Shown piece by piece: positions 23,201 through 35,600 of a stretch of 64,000 nucleotides of DNA. The stretch is from NCBI RefSeq assembly GCF_901709675.1, contig NC_051087.1, positions 235,001-299,000 of the forward strand, in the 5' to 3' direction. The notes beneath the pieces are model-generated. The model saw nothing but the letters and a program-made list of their open reading frames with translations, did no database searches and was not told where the DNA came from. This DNA is from Syngnathus acus. Lineage: Eukaryota; Chordata; Actinopteri; Syngnathiformes; Syngnathidae. Every line of letters starts with the position of its first letter. The stretch's first letter is position 1. Made by a program: the position numbers and the translations under genes.

Positions 23201-26200
23201 GTCCTGCAGCTGCTTCAGCAGCTCTTTGTCCTGATAGATTTCAGCCAGGCAGATCCTGTCCAACCAAATAAGCAGAATGGGATCCAATCATTTGAGCTTG
23301 TATTTGTGACTTTTTTTTTTCTTTCATCGGAACCTGTAGTTGAGGAAGGTCTGCGGATTCTTGAGGATGTAGCGAGTGCGCCGCCCGACGGCGAGCGAGG
23401 TCTTGTCCTCGGAGATCTGAAACTCGCCCTGGAGAAGGTCGCGCACCAAGCAGTGGGCCACAAAGGTCCTCCGCAACTGAAAGGCAGGCGCCGGCAGAAG
23501 ATGAGTGGCAAAAGCCACAAAGAGCAAAAGCCACATTGTGCCTACTTTGCTGTTGAGCAGATGCGAGGCCACGGCGCAGAGCATGAGCAGAGAGTCCTCC
23601 TGCACCGCCCAGATGACTCGCCGCCTGGTCATCTTTTTCAGCGCGCGGTGGTCGGCCTCGTCGTGAGCGGGGATGCGCTTCTTGGGCTCTACAAAGCAAG
23701 CAAGCCAGCAAGCAAACAACATATTTGTTGATTTCCCCTTTGTGCTGAGTATCTTTCTTGTCCTGTCGCTCACTCAGCAGATGAACCGTACACACCTTTT
23801 TTCTTCTTGCGAGGAATTTTGACAACTTCCTTTTTGGGTCTCTTCCTCTTGCGCCCCTTGCCTCCGACCACCTCCCGGTTCCTGGACGACGGCTCGACGG
23901 CCACCTGCCGGCAAAGACGCGAGTGACAAAGGCTTTCCCTGATGTGGCTTCCTTGAAAAACATCTGCCCCTCTCTCAAAAATTCGAAAAGCATTTTGTTA
24001 CCACCAGAGCAGGCGGATCGAGTCGTAAAGCTCCTCACCTCCACGGTTTCTTGCGTCACCGCCGACTTCTTGGCGGTCAGGAAGCGAGGCGAAGACGCTC
24101 CTGTGGAAAAGACGAGCCAGAGAGCCAGAGAGAGCCAGTGAGAGGGAGGGAGGGAGGGAGGGAGGGAGGGAGGGTGGTTGCCTGGAGAGGTCCGGCGACG
24201 GCCAACTCACTCACCGGCTCTCAGCGCCGCCCGCAGCGCTTCTTTACTCAGCAGGCTCATCAGACGCAATTTGCTGTTGTCGGATCCGGCGGGGCGCTGC
24301 AAAGGCACGCCAAGGCAAAAAGCGGCTTAGCAATGGCCGTCCCCTCCCTCCCGCTGTCCCCTCCCTCCCTCCCTCCCTCTGTTTGGGCGAGCAGACGTAC
24401 CCTTTTGTTACAGGACAGCAGGCTGTTGGTCCACAGCCAGTTGCGCTTGAGATGAGCAAAGAACTCGGAGGCCAGACCGGCGGCGCCTCTGCCGTCGCCG
24501 GGCGTGGTGCCGTCGTCGCACACCGCGTTGCTGCCCCTGTCCATTTGGGACAATGGCTCATCAAATGGCTTTTTTCAAACTGGCTCTTTTCAAAGGCACT
24601 TTTCATTTTCTCCTTTTCACATTGCTCTTATCTCTTCTGACCTGTCATGAACTACGTTTCTAGTAGTTGTACTCGCGTTTTGGCTTAAGCCTTTGAAACT
24701 CAAGAGAACGAAGCAGCCGCGCCGTGCGTGGAACCTACTTGAGCAAGGAAGCCAAGCCCAGAAAGAGGGTTCGATCGTTCACAAAGGACGGCGCCGCCTC
24801 GTCGTCAGCGGTGCCGCGCTTGGGCCGAATCAAGCCTGACAAGGAAGGGCAATTGCAACACTGGGCATCCACGAGGTGGCGCTGTGTGTGGCGGCACGCA
24901 CCCAGAGGCGTGTTGAGGCAGATGCTCATGAGGTCAAACCAGTACGAGTCCACGTCGTCGCCGCTGCTGAAAGTGTAGCGACGTCTGTCAAAGGGTTTGT
25001 CGGCGGGCTCCTTCGCCAGCCAGTAGTGCGGCTCGGCGTTCATGGTGTCCACGATGGTGGCGTGGCGCTTCAGGTAGCAAAAGAGCTGCCCGCGACATTC
25101 GGCGCAGCGGTGAGGCCCGTTAGGAGTCGAGCCGACCCGGGAAACAAAGGTCTCCTCTCCCCGCGCTCACCATGTCTTTCTCCTTCAGCTTCTCCACGGG
25201 AGCCAAGTGCAGCAGGCCCATGCAGACCAAGCGCTGGAGGTTCTCAAAGAAGACGTAGACGTATTTCCTGGGAGGGTTAGAGAGCACAATCGGACTCGGC
25301 ACGGGCGGGCTACGCTGGGCGCCACGGGCGGGCTCCGCTGACCGTCTGAAAAAGAGCTTTTTCCTCATGGCTAGGGGCAGCTGCTGAATCAGATGGTGTT
25401 GCTTGACCGGGTCGTTCAAGTACTCCTCCAGGCCGTCCACCTGCCCGCCCGCCACGGAACCGACACGCATGTGGACGCACGTCGCTTTGCTTGGGATGAG
25501 ACTTTATTTGCTCACCTGGTAGTTGATCTGGATGAGCTGGACGTAGATGGAGAGCGGCAGGCAGAGCAGCAGGTCCCCCACGATCACCCAGCCGCTGCCC
25601 CGATCGCAGTGCCTGCGAACGGGCGGGACGAACCTCTTCCACGAATCCTCCTCGCTGTAAACTGATGAGCAAAGGCTGACGGCCCGGACCGCAACAACGG
25701 AGAGAGACAGACAATGGTCTCTCACCTTTGATTTCACAACTGGCGTGACTGGGAATTTCCGTCACCGCCTCGTCCTCGGACAAGGCGGCGTCCAGGTCCT
25801 TGAGGGTGACGACGCGCTCGTCCGGTTTTTCCGGCGGCTCTTGGACGACGACCTCGGGAGCGCCCGGAGGGCCGGCCATCCAGGGGGGTCTGGGCCCCAG
25901 GGGGTGGTCGTAGATGACGTACCAGAGGAAGGAGTGCAAAACACGCAGGCGGTGCATCTTGGGCTGGAAGCCCAGAGCCTTGCCCAGTCCTCGAACTGAT
26001 GCGGGAACAAAGCAAAGTTGTGCCAATGGGTCAGCATTCTGGTCCATTTTATAAATGTTCAACCAACCAACCAACCAACCAACCAACCAACCAACCAACC
26101 ATTAACCAACCATTAACCAACCATTAACCAACCATTAACCAACCAACCAACCATTAACCAACCATTAACCAACCATTAACCAACCAACCAACCAACCAAC

Positions 26201-29200
26201 CAACCAACCAACCAACCAACCAACCAACCAACCAACCAACCAACCAACCAACCAACCAACCAACCAACCAATTCACTCACCTAGCGTGGGCTTGAACACT
26301 TGGTCCCCCGCCGAGTGTTCCTCCTTGATCTCGGCAAAGCTCCTGAAACTCTTACTGGTCTCCTGCGTTTGGGCTTTGGGGGGCCGCTCTTTGCCCCCCG
26401 GCGCCTGCCGGCTGCAACCACGGAGCACGTGAGAAGCGGGCCGGCGGGCACCACTTGGGCGGCGGGCAGGCGGACACCACTTGGGCGGCGCTCGCTCGCT
26501 CGCTCGCTCTTACCATGCGGCAGGAAGGACGGAGCTGGTGATTTTGAAGCGGGCCTGATCGATGCTCGCTCTCACCAGCTCGTCGTCGGGCTGGACGGAC
26601 GGATGCACGTACAGGTCGAGCTGGAAGGACGCAGACGTTATAGACGGCATGTTAGCGCGGGCGCTGCTGTTGCTGGTGCCTGGGCCAGCCACCTTCCTGC
26701 TGATGCTGTCCTGGATGACGGTGGTGGTGAACGTCTTGAGCAGTCCTTCTCTGCACAGTGTCTGGACGAGACGCGCCGTGGTCTTCTTGCAGCACTTGGC
26801 GGAGAGACCCTGCAGCTTCTCTTCGTCGTTGATCAGCTTCTGCAGGCTGGCGAGAGAGGGAGGGAGGGAGGGAGAGGAGACGGATGGCGGTCACGGTTGC
26901 GGGCTAAAACGGCGTCATCGGGGACTGACGGGTAAAGGCCGTCGATGACTTTGAGCTTGTGCACGGCCTCGATGATGAGGTTCTTCCTCCGGAGCATGCG
27001 GTAGGTTTCGGTGGACCTGCGGTTGCGCTTGGCGAACTGGGTTAGAGACGTTTGGCGGTTAGCTTCGGCGTCGATCGCCATCGGAGAGGAAGAAAAAAGG
27101 AGACAGACCAGCTGCTGGTCGCTGGGATCCACCAGTTCCACGTCCTTTGATGGCGTCCCTTCCTCCTCCTCCTCCTCCTGGCGTGGAGGCAAAGCTCCTT
27201 CTTCCTCCTCTTTCTCCTCGACTGAAGCTTCCTCTGGAAGGAAGGATGCAGGAAGAAAGAATGAAGAGGAAAGGAAAGAAAGAAAGAAATCAATCACTGG
27301 TGGGTAGCCCCAACGGCCGAGACGCCACTCGTTGCCCCGCCCTGACCTGAGGCGCTGATGGGCTCCGCGTCCGGCACCTCTGGAGTCAGAGCGGCTTCCG
27401 CGACGGCCTGCTGGAACGTCTCCGCGGGCTTTGCTGTGGGTTCGGTCCCGACCGGCAAATCCAAAGCGGCGTCACGGCCTTCCTCTTCTGCCCGTTCGCC
27501 GGCCGCTCTGCTCTTCTTGGGAGTTTTGCATCGTCGCTTGCCGGCGGCCGAACGGGGCGGGGCCGAGGAGTGGAAAAGCTTTGCTTTGCGTTGCTTCTCT
27601 TTGGAGAGGAGCCGCAGGTCGTCACTGCCGCACACGCTCCTAGCGAGGAGGAGGACAAACGTAGCGGAAGCGTAGCGTAGCGGCGGCGAGCTCCGGCATT
27701 TGTGGCCGCCAGCGAGTGTACCTGTGGCCGATGAACTTGGTGACCCTCTGGCGGCCTTCGTCCACCATGAAGCCCTGCAAGGTGAAAGGATTGCGACGTG
27801 AGGAAACGGGAACTCCTTTCCCAAGAAGTCCACGCGCTTGACTTATTGAGCTTCTTCAGAGTGCAAGTGCAAGGCTGCTGGATGGACGGAGGGAGGGAGG
27901 GAGGCCCCTGGGAGGGAGGGAGGGAGGCCCCTCCTTTCCAAGTGTCTTACCTTGACCACGGCGTCTCTCTCCAACTTCCTCCAGACCATGCGAGCCTCCA
28001 GCTTGCCGATGTTCATCCTGGACGCGATGCCCGACTGAGGGATTCCCTTGGTGCCGCTCGATACGACTGCGTGGCCAAGCGACAAAATCAGACGGCGGCC
28101 AGCGGCGGCCAGCGGCGGCCAGCGGCGGCCAACGTCGCTGGCCAGCGACGGCCAACATCGCTGGCCAGCGGCGGCCAGCGGCGGCCAGCGGCGGCCAGCG
28201 GCGGCCAACGGCGGCCAACGGCGGCCAGTGGCGGCCAGCGACGGGCAGCGGCAACGCGCTCGCCAACACACCCAGCTTGTACGCCTGCGACAAGAAATCC
28301 GTCTCCATGATCCGGCCCACGGGGGGCAGCGCTCGCCTCTTGTCGCCCTCGTCGTCGTCATCGTCGTCGTCCGCCTTCCACTCGTCGGCGGCGGCGCCGC
28401 TCACCGCCTTGCCCGCGTACGGCTTGATGAGCTTCAGGCAGCGCACTTTGACTTTGTTGCCTGAAAACAATTTTTCAAATTCAATCTCAAAAGGCTGCTT
28501 TCATCCTACTTGCAATGGCTTGCTTCCATTCTCTTTTTGTTTCATTTCACTTGACCTTTTCTGGTGCGCACGGGTTTTCTCTCTTGGTCCAAGTCCTCCA
28601 GAGGCAGGCTACAGTATTCCACCAGATTGGCATCTCGCATGTAGCGAAAGACATGCTTGCATATCACCTCCGGCAGCTCCTACGGCATTTGGGAGCGTTA
28701 ATGTTGAAAACATCCCATCCAAACAAAGTGAAATCCCCACCAGGTGCTCTCGGATGGTGACCAAAGCAGCCAGCTGCTGCGGCATCTTCTGGAGTAAGTT
28801 GGACACGTACTCCATAAGCATATCGTACTTGGACCTCCTGAAATGGACGCCACAGAGCAGTTGTTTTTTTTGCATTCGTTTTGACGTCCTCGAGTCAGTG
28901 GTCGTTCGAGCGGATGCGAGCGAAGCAGACCTGACGACGTGGAAGCGATTGAGCAAGAGGAGGATGGAGCTTTGCCACTGCCCCGACTTGAGGCGTTTGG
29001 TGCAGGCCTGGGGGCACACCAGGCGATGGCGGACCAGAGGCTTCCTGATGTAGAACAACTTGCGCGAGTCCACCCTGACAAAGACGACACGGGGCGTTTG
29101 CGCCAGCTGTATTTGTGCATACCAAACTTTCACCACATACAAATTGTCCAAATCCAAGAAAGAAGAAATGGCTTTGACGCGCATTCGTACTGTTTCAACA

Positions 29201-30111
29201 TAGGAAGCAAGGAACTGCGTACTTGAAAGAGGACTTGTGCAGGTCACTCTGCAGCTCCCCCTGCCATCGTGCCCGTCCCACTCGCTCCAGCATGCAGTAG
29301 GACTCGTCCATCAGTTTGATGTCGGGGTCGCTCTCGCTGCCGATGAGCGCGCGAAAACGGCGCCGCCGCGACGCCACCGCCACCAGCTTCCTGCCGTACC
29401 TGCGGCGGGGTGAGCGACGAGTGACGCCTCGGACCCACGGCAAGCTGACATGACAGTCGCGCTCGCTCGCTCGCTCGCTACCTTTTCAAAACCTCTTCCA
29501 GGCCGACGGGTGACGGAGAACGCAGGCGCGCCGTGACGTCGGTCCTTTGATGGAAGGTGGCGCACGAGCCCTGGAAGCCGTCCTTGTTGTTGTGGATGAT
29601 GCACAGCGGGTAGACGTCTTGGCCGCCGTCTTCAACGCCGTTCTCCTCGTGGGACATCTTGAACCTGACATACATCTCATTAGCACTTTGTCGACTAGAC
29701 TACGCCGCATAGGCTTGACTTGAAACCGGAGCTGCAGAGGTTAAAACAAGAATCCTTCCGTGAGTGTAAGAAGAAGAGAGCTGGGAAAGTGAGTTGGACC
29801 CCAGTGGGATGGGAAACTCAAGAGTTGTTTCGATTTGAAACATCTCTTTATGACGTTAGCGTAGCTCAGTGAAGGCACGCACGCACGCACCTGTCGTTCA
29901 GCACCACATCGTTCCTCTCGGCGGGCAGCAGGTAGAACGTCAGGTCGCTGTTGGCCACCAGCGACCTCCAGACGAGCTCCTTGGTGCCGTCGTCCAGCTG
30001 GAGTGGGAACTCGGGCTTCCTATCCCCGAGTCGTATCCACAAAGCAGGGATAGTGATGCCGTCCAGTCCCTCCAAGGCCACTTCATCCTCCACCATGTCC
30101 AGCGGATCCAT
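20213..30111 (-). CDS. gtf3c1: General transcription factor 3C polypeptide 1 (TFIIIC220)
   Basis: Largest subunit of TFIIIC, which recognises the B box of tRNA and other Pol III promoters in the nucleus. The ATG at 30109-30111 begins [20 protein letters not shown], close to human [18 protein letters not shown]. Coding exons, partly approximate, include 29891-30111, 29482-29664, 29223-29399, 28931-29074, 28741-28837, about 28555-28678, 28270-28461, 27952-28068, 27723-27776, 27350-27640, 26920-27235, 26640-26848, 26516-26620, 26280-26412, 25735-25999, 25517-25662, 25344-25441, 25171-25270, 24907-25095, 24739-24838, 24402-24540, then further short exons at 24.3-20.9 kb, 20481-about 20671 and 20213-20407 (stop). 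Family landmarks: [144 protein letters not shown] and [19 protein letters not shown] at the C-terminus. Not every boundary was confirmed. Confidence 0.93.
21858..21904. repeat. (CGGCA)n pentanucleotide repeat
   Basis: About nine tandem units in a gtf3c1 intron, rich in CpG. Confidence 0.95.
22546..22585. repeat. (CAGA)n microsatellite
   Basis: A short tetranucleotide run in a gtf3c1 intron. Confidence 0.9.
24869..24882 (+). promoter_or_regulatory. CTCF-like motif in a gtf3c1 intron
   Basis: CCACGAGGTGGCGC matches the CTCF core CCASYAGRKGGCRS at 13 of 14 positions. It is a motif match by eye only. Confidence 0.3.
26069..26272. repeat. (CCAA)n / ATTAACC compound microsatellite
   Basis: About 200 bases of ACCA units with interspersed CCATTAACCAA variants in a gtf3c1 intron. 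On the gene strand it follows the donor TAG|GTGAGTGAATTGG of the exon ending near 26280. Confidence 0.95.
28090..28250. repeat. 10 bp GC-rich minisatellite (AGCGGCGGCC)
   Basis: About fifteen imperfect copies in a gtf3c1 intron next to the exon at 28270-28461. Some units are mutated to AACGTCGCTGGCC or AACGGCGGCC. Confidence 0.9.
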
Positions 30112-30440
30112 GGCTAGTGACTTAGCGTTCAGCTCACTAGCTAGCTAGCTAGCATGTTTATCTTACGCAGGCAGAAGAGCGTGTGCTCCTACACCTTGAC
30201 GTGATTTCGAAATAAAAAGAAATGTTCACCACTCCGTTTGGAATAGACTTGTCTTCAACAAACGCTCTTTCGTGGAGTTTGGATTCCAGTTGGAGCTCGC
30301 GCCCATGGGTTGCTTACACATGATGCATGTCAAGTTGCAAACCACGACGACTCACTAGACCGCCGCAAGATGGAGCCCGAGGCGAGCGCCGCTTCTTGGT
30401 AGCTTCGTCTTCTTCTGTGGTCTTTTTAGAGCGACACCTG

Positions 30441-30454
30441 GCGCCATCTATTGA
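30441..30454 (-). promoter_or_regulatory. CTCF-like motif upstream of gtf3c1
   Basis: On the minus strand TCAATAGATGGCGC agrees with the CTCF core at 12 of 14 positions. It lies about 330 bases upstream of the gtf3c1 start codon. Confidence 0.3.
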
Positions 30455-30542
30455 TGAAATTGGCTCACTACTTTAGCACGACCTCTTTGTTCATCCAGAG
30501 TCACTTCTGACTATGGAGCAAGACTACCATTTAGCCAACATC

Positions 30543-30548
30543 TTTATT
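30543..30548 (-). terminator. axin1: Candidate polyadenylation signal of axin1
   Basis: Minus-strand AATAAA at the far end of the AT-rich stretch downstream of the axin1 stop. It would imply a 3' UTR of about 2.1 kb and a 3' end close to the gtf3c1 promoter. Confidence 0.35.
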
Positions 30549-31949
30549 TAGGAAGTACCTTTTTTGAAAAGAAATGTACAAGTGGAACCGGCACAGTGAC
30601 ATCTTGCGGTGGCGCGTGTATGAAATGATAATGTACATATTTACAGAAAACCGGATGATAGCGACAAGTGAGCTGGGCACATTTGAAGCGAAACTAATTA
30701 AGCAGTGGGAAAATAAGAGTTTTTTTCTATCGACAAAAATAAAGATAGGATAAAAAGGCACTGGTTTTCAGAAACAAAGGACGAGATGTTAGCTAGTGTT
30801 TAAAAAAAATCCACTAGCAAGGCAGTTACAAGTACAGAACATGCTTAGTATTAAAATTATTTTTTCATAAACAAATCATTTTTAAAAATTTATAAAGGCA
30901 TAAGTTGACGTCAGTTTGGGTGGGACGCCGACTTTTTCCAGAGGTCCACACATTCGAATGTACTCTTTTTTTTTTTTTTTTAAATGCTAACCATGACACG
31001 CACACAGTGAATGAAAAAAAAAAATAATAATAATAATACATTCAACTTCCCAAATTCAGTTTTACATTCAGACAAATTTGCTGCCTTCAATGACGGGTAA
31101 CTTTACATCGCTAAACCAATAGATCCAATTTTTTGCGGGGGCCCAAATTTGAACTATTTTTTAAATCTTAGTTAAATAAAACAAAACAGAGGAAATAGTC
31201 TAACCTGCGATCTGCACTTTTCATCTGACTCAAGGTAATAGAGCAAATATGGATGCTGTCTGTGAAATAGCATCCAATTTTTCTTCCTCCACGTTTAAAA
31301 GTAGGCATGCAATGTTTTGAAAGCGTGTCTAGAGAAAATTTGCAATGACAATACATTTCATTCACTTACAAAAAATGTGGAACATACTGTACATGATTTG
31401 AATTGGACATTGTCATCATTTCTCAACAATGAGTCGAATAAGATCTTAAACAGCGCTTTGTCCAAATCATTTTTTTCCCAGGAAGAAATTTGGATGCGCA
31501 TGCTTGTCTTAAGTGTAGCTAGTAGGCATAACATGTCTTAAAAGCATGTACCATGTTTTTGGACTATCCGTGGCACTTTTTTCATAGGTCCTGCGACTTG
31601 CAAAACTGGAGCTCGGAATCAAACCCAAATTAGCTATCGGCGTCCGCCACGTTACTATTTACAGCACTAAAAGGCACACGAGCCGACCAGGATGCGACCT
31701 TTGGCCCCAATTCCATGCGGGATTCGAATGAGTTATTTTAAACTAAAAAGAAAATCTTTTCTGTCGTTAGAGGAGGACATTTCGAGCCCACCGCAACTCG
31801 TTTGTCGTCGGAGCTCTACCGTTTCTGGTTTCAGTTTTTGTCAAATACATTTCCCCCAATCTACTCTGGAGTGATGCACACTTGGGTATAGTACACCCGT
31901 GTAATAATAATCAGTAAAAAAAAAAAATTTTTTATGCAGTTGTGTGGAA

Positions 31950-32225
31950 CAGTCCCCCCAGACCGATACCGGTACAAATACTCAGTTCTTGAGTAGTCCC
32001 CAATACCACTAAAACGTTTGCTATGTAAAATGTTTTATACCCAAGTGTTGCAAGATGACATGTTCCTTAAAATGACATGAAATGATTGGCAGCTTTCTAG
32101 TCTTCCAATTCCTAGTTGCTACAATAGGGCTGCAGATACCGGGATCGGCCAACGTGGCCAGTACCAATTGGACCGGTATCGGCGCCGATACGATGGCCGC
32201 TGTCGATACTCGCCCATCCCTAATT
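31950..32225. mobile_element. Degenerate non-autonomous DNA transposon (hAT-like MITE)
   Basis: Contains GACCGATACCGGTAC, ACCGGTATCGGCGCCGATAC and the right end GATACTCGCCCATCCCTAA, a sequence style common in short non-autonomous elements scattered through fish genomes. The left terminal repeat is not clear and there is no transposase. The hAT assignment is from memory of such elements and is uncertain. Confidence 0.45.
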
Positions 32226-32687
32226 AAGAGACGACAATTTGCAATTTGCGACAATTTGGGGGCATTAACGCAAGGAGATATGTCCAAACTAGGCTGCACG
32301 AATAGTACCATACCTTGTACATACACAATTCATAGATCAATTTGAACACAACGCAACAAAAAAAAACAAAAAACGTAGCTTTGGTTGTGTGGAGAACTTG
32401 ACCGCCCGCCGGCCAGCCGGCCCGCCTCGGGCCGGGCGACGTCCCGCATGACTTGCGTACTTCCTTCCCTCGGTTCCGCCGAGAATCGAGCTGCAGGTTC
32501 AAGGGTCGAAGGTATTTCCGTGTTGAAGTAGCAGCATGGTTAGTGACGGTCCGCGAGACGACATCATCCGCTGCCAATTTGTCCAGGGCGGCGGCCATTT
32601 TAGACAAAGGTGACAAAACTTCACTTTGTCCATCCTTCTATCTCCACATGCCGCTTCACCTGCCGTGGTATTTTCCCGCCCGACTTT

Positions 32688-35600
32688 TCAGTCCACCTTC
32701 TCCACCTTGCCGATGATCTTCTCCTCGAAGATGGGCAGGATGGCTTCTTCGTCGCGCACCTCCTCAAACACCACGCCGCAATCGAACTCGTCGCTCACCT
32801 TCTTGAAGTAAAACCTAGAGGAAAATTCAATGCGACTTCATTTTCAGCCAGCGACAAGAGTCTTGAGACGGACGCTCGCAGAGACACCCAAAGCACAAAG
32901 ACAACTTTTGTCCAGTGTACTTTGTCACTTTTATGATTGGTGGCACCGTTTTTAAAGGAAAATCATCTCATTTGATAACAATGTTTCCCGGGATTTTTTT
33001 TTAAGCGACATACGAGGAAAAAGAGTAAGAAAATGTTCTCGTGAGAACAATGACATTTATAAGGTGCTCACCTGTAGTGGCCCTTTTTGGTGAGCAGCTC
33101 CTTGAACTGGCCCAAGGTCACCACCCGGCCCTTGACGGAGGTCCGGTACGGGATGGGCTCTCCGCAGAAGTAGTAGGCCACCGTCATGTTGTCGCACACT
33201 TGCCGCTTGCCAGACTTGTGCCTGCTGCGGTGGGTGGAAAGGTGCGTCAGCCGCCGCCGCACGCCCCATGCCCGCCCGCCCGCGCGCGCACACGCCTGGA
33301 GGCCCACCTGAGCTTGGCTTGCTGCACGGCCGCCCTCCGCCTCTCCTCCTCCAGTCGCCGCCGGGCCTCCTCCAGCTGCGTGAGCGGGTTGGGCGCCGAG
33401 TTGGGCGGCATGGCGGGGTCCTGGACGAAGGGGTGGGAGGGCTGCGCCTGGGCCGCCGAGGGCGAGGAGGGGTTGTTGCGCAGCTGGGCCGACACCCAGG
33501 GGTGGACGGCCCCGGGGCGCTCCACCGAGGCGGGGCGCGGCGACTCGCCGCTGCCCCCCGTCCGCCGGGAGCTGCCGGCGCTGCCGCTGCAGAGAGGCGC
33601 AGACCATCAGCTCATCTCGTCCGTCGGTCGGTCGGTCGGTCAGGACGGAGTCAACCAAAGCAATCTTTCCGATCTCGGTGCGTTACTTGTGTTGTCCTCG
33701 TTCTCATTCACGAGACGAGCGTCTTTTTGATCAGTGTTTGACATGTTTTTGCTATGTACTAGCAATCATTCAGGAGCAAGCACACATCCAATTGTCTTGG
33801 ACTTGTTTGAGCAATGCAAAACGCCTTCTAGCATATTCTTCTGCCCTCTGGGAGGAGAGAGGTACAGGAGCCTGCGCTCCCTCCCGCACCACCAGACTCA
33901 CCAACAGCTTCCTTCTCCAGGCTGTTAGGATCCTGAACTCTCTCGCCCCTCGGCTGCGTCGGTCGCGTCCTGTACTTTTGCGCTCTATTCTGACTGTCTG
34001 CACACTTGCTCCATTTTTGCTCCTCTTATTTATTGTCTTATTTGTTTATTATTTATTCATCACTCTTATTTATTCATTGTTTGTGCCTTCTTGTTTTTAT
34101 TTTTTGGTGTTGTTTACTTGTACGTATATTGTGTACTATGTCTTGTCACCGTGGGATAGTGGGAAGGTCATTTCGATTTCTTTGTGTCTTGGCATGTGAA
34201 GAAATTGACAATAAAGCTGACTTTGACTTTTTGACTTTGACTCTCCAACTTTCCTGTGACAGCAAAGCTCTTGGCCTCTACTTTCTCCTTTTGGGGATCC
34301 ACTGCGCACCTGGATTTGTGTTGTCATGTTTGCGGGGTGGGGCGGGGCTCACCCGTGGGAGCTTTTTCTCTGCCTGTCGCCCTCCATCATCCACTGGAGG
34401 ATCTTCTGGTTCCTCTCCAGGTCCTCCAGCGGCACCTGCGCGTCCATCCCGCGGCCGTCGTCGACTTTGCCCGAGGCGTCCGACGGCTTCTTGCCTCGCC
34501 TCGACAGCGTGCTTCCTTTACTGCTGCAAAACAAGGCGCAGCGAGCCCAGTTGGTCGGTCGGTCGGTCGGACGAGGCCGGAAAGACGCGAGGGCCGTGCG
34601 GACGGGACGGCCCGCACGGACGGGACGGCCCGCACGGACGGGACGGCTTACTTGTAGCCCATTGCGTCCAGGGTGCTGGCTCCGGCGCCGTCGGCGTAGT
34701 TGCGGCTGCGGGCGGCGTACTGGAGGGCCGGCTCGCCGGTCCAAGGGAAGTTGGGTTGCGACCGGGAGCCCGCTGTCTCTTCCGGGCCTTCTCGTGCTCG
34801 GTGATGGTACAGCGGCTTGTGATGATGCGCACCTGACACCGAGCCAGAACGGTGGCGGCTTTTTAGTACATTATGTGACAATCAAACAAAAGAAACGACT
34901 TCCAATGATTAGCAAGCGGGTCCAGCGACGGTTCACTTATATGGACCCCCCGTGCGAAAAGCAATTGTATCTCTTGATGGGACAGAGGCTTCTGTTGGGT
35001 TTGAGCCTGCAGCCGCTCACCTTTGACCCCGGCGGCAGGCAGCCCGTGCCCCCCCGCCCGGTGCGGCGGGCCGATGCCCCCGTCGGGCGACCGTGACGAT
35101 TTGGGCGGCGTGTGTCGGCCTCCCGAGGCCGCGTTGGTGGCGCCGGGCGACTGGCAGCCCGGCGTCTTCATGACCCGCTGCACGTGCTCGTCCAAGATGG
35201 ACTCCGGGTCGTCGTCGTCGTGCGCATCCCCCATGGAGGCCAGGCCGCCGTAGGCGGCGACAGACGCCGTCGCGTTCTCAGAGTAGTGGGCGCCGTAGAG
35301 GGGCGGAAAGGACGAAGGGAGCGGGAGCAAAATGCCGTGCGACGGCACGGAGGTGCCCACGTCGGCGGCGTTGTCGTCGTCGCCTTCTTCTTCCTGTGCG
35401 TGTTGACGTCGGTTAGCAATGGTGAGGGGCTGGAGCGACGGCGCCCTCGTTAGCGCGCGCTCACCAGTCGCACTCGCTTCAGCCTCTCTTCCAGTCGCTC
35501 CTCGGCCTCCCGCTCCCGGAGAACCACGTCCAGCCTCCGGATGAGCTCGGCCGCAAACCTTTCGGGCTCGACGTGGATGTCCTTTGGCATGCGATACGTG

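Larger units (their letters stand above)
30112..32687. other. Between gtf3c1 and axin1: promoter, axin1 3' UTR and a degenerate transposon
   Basis: 30112-30460 is the likely gtf3c1 promoter: it has a YY1-like CCGCCGCAAGATGG at about 30361 and a CTCF-like motif at 30441-30454. About 30540-32687 is AT-rich, with A and T runs and an AATAATAATAAT stretch near 31020. It is probably the long 3' UTR of axin1, with a minus-strand AATAAA at 30543-30548. A degenerate non-autonomous DNA transposon lies near 31.95-32.22 kb. No coding exon seen. Confidence 0.6.
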
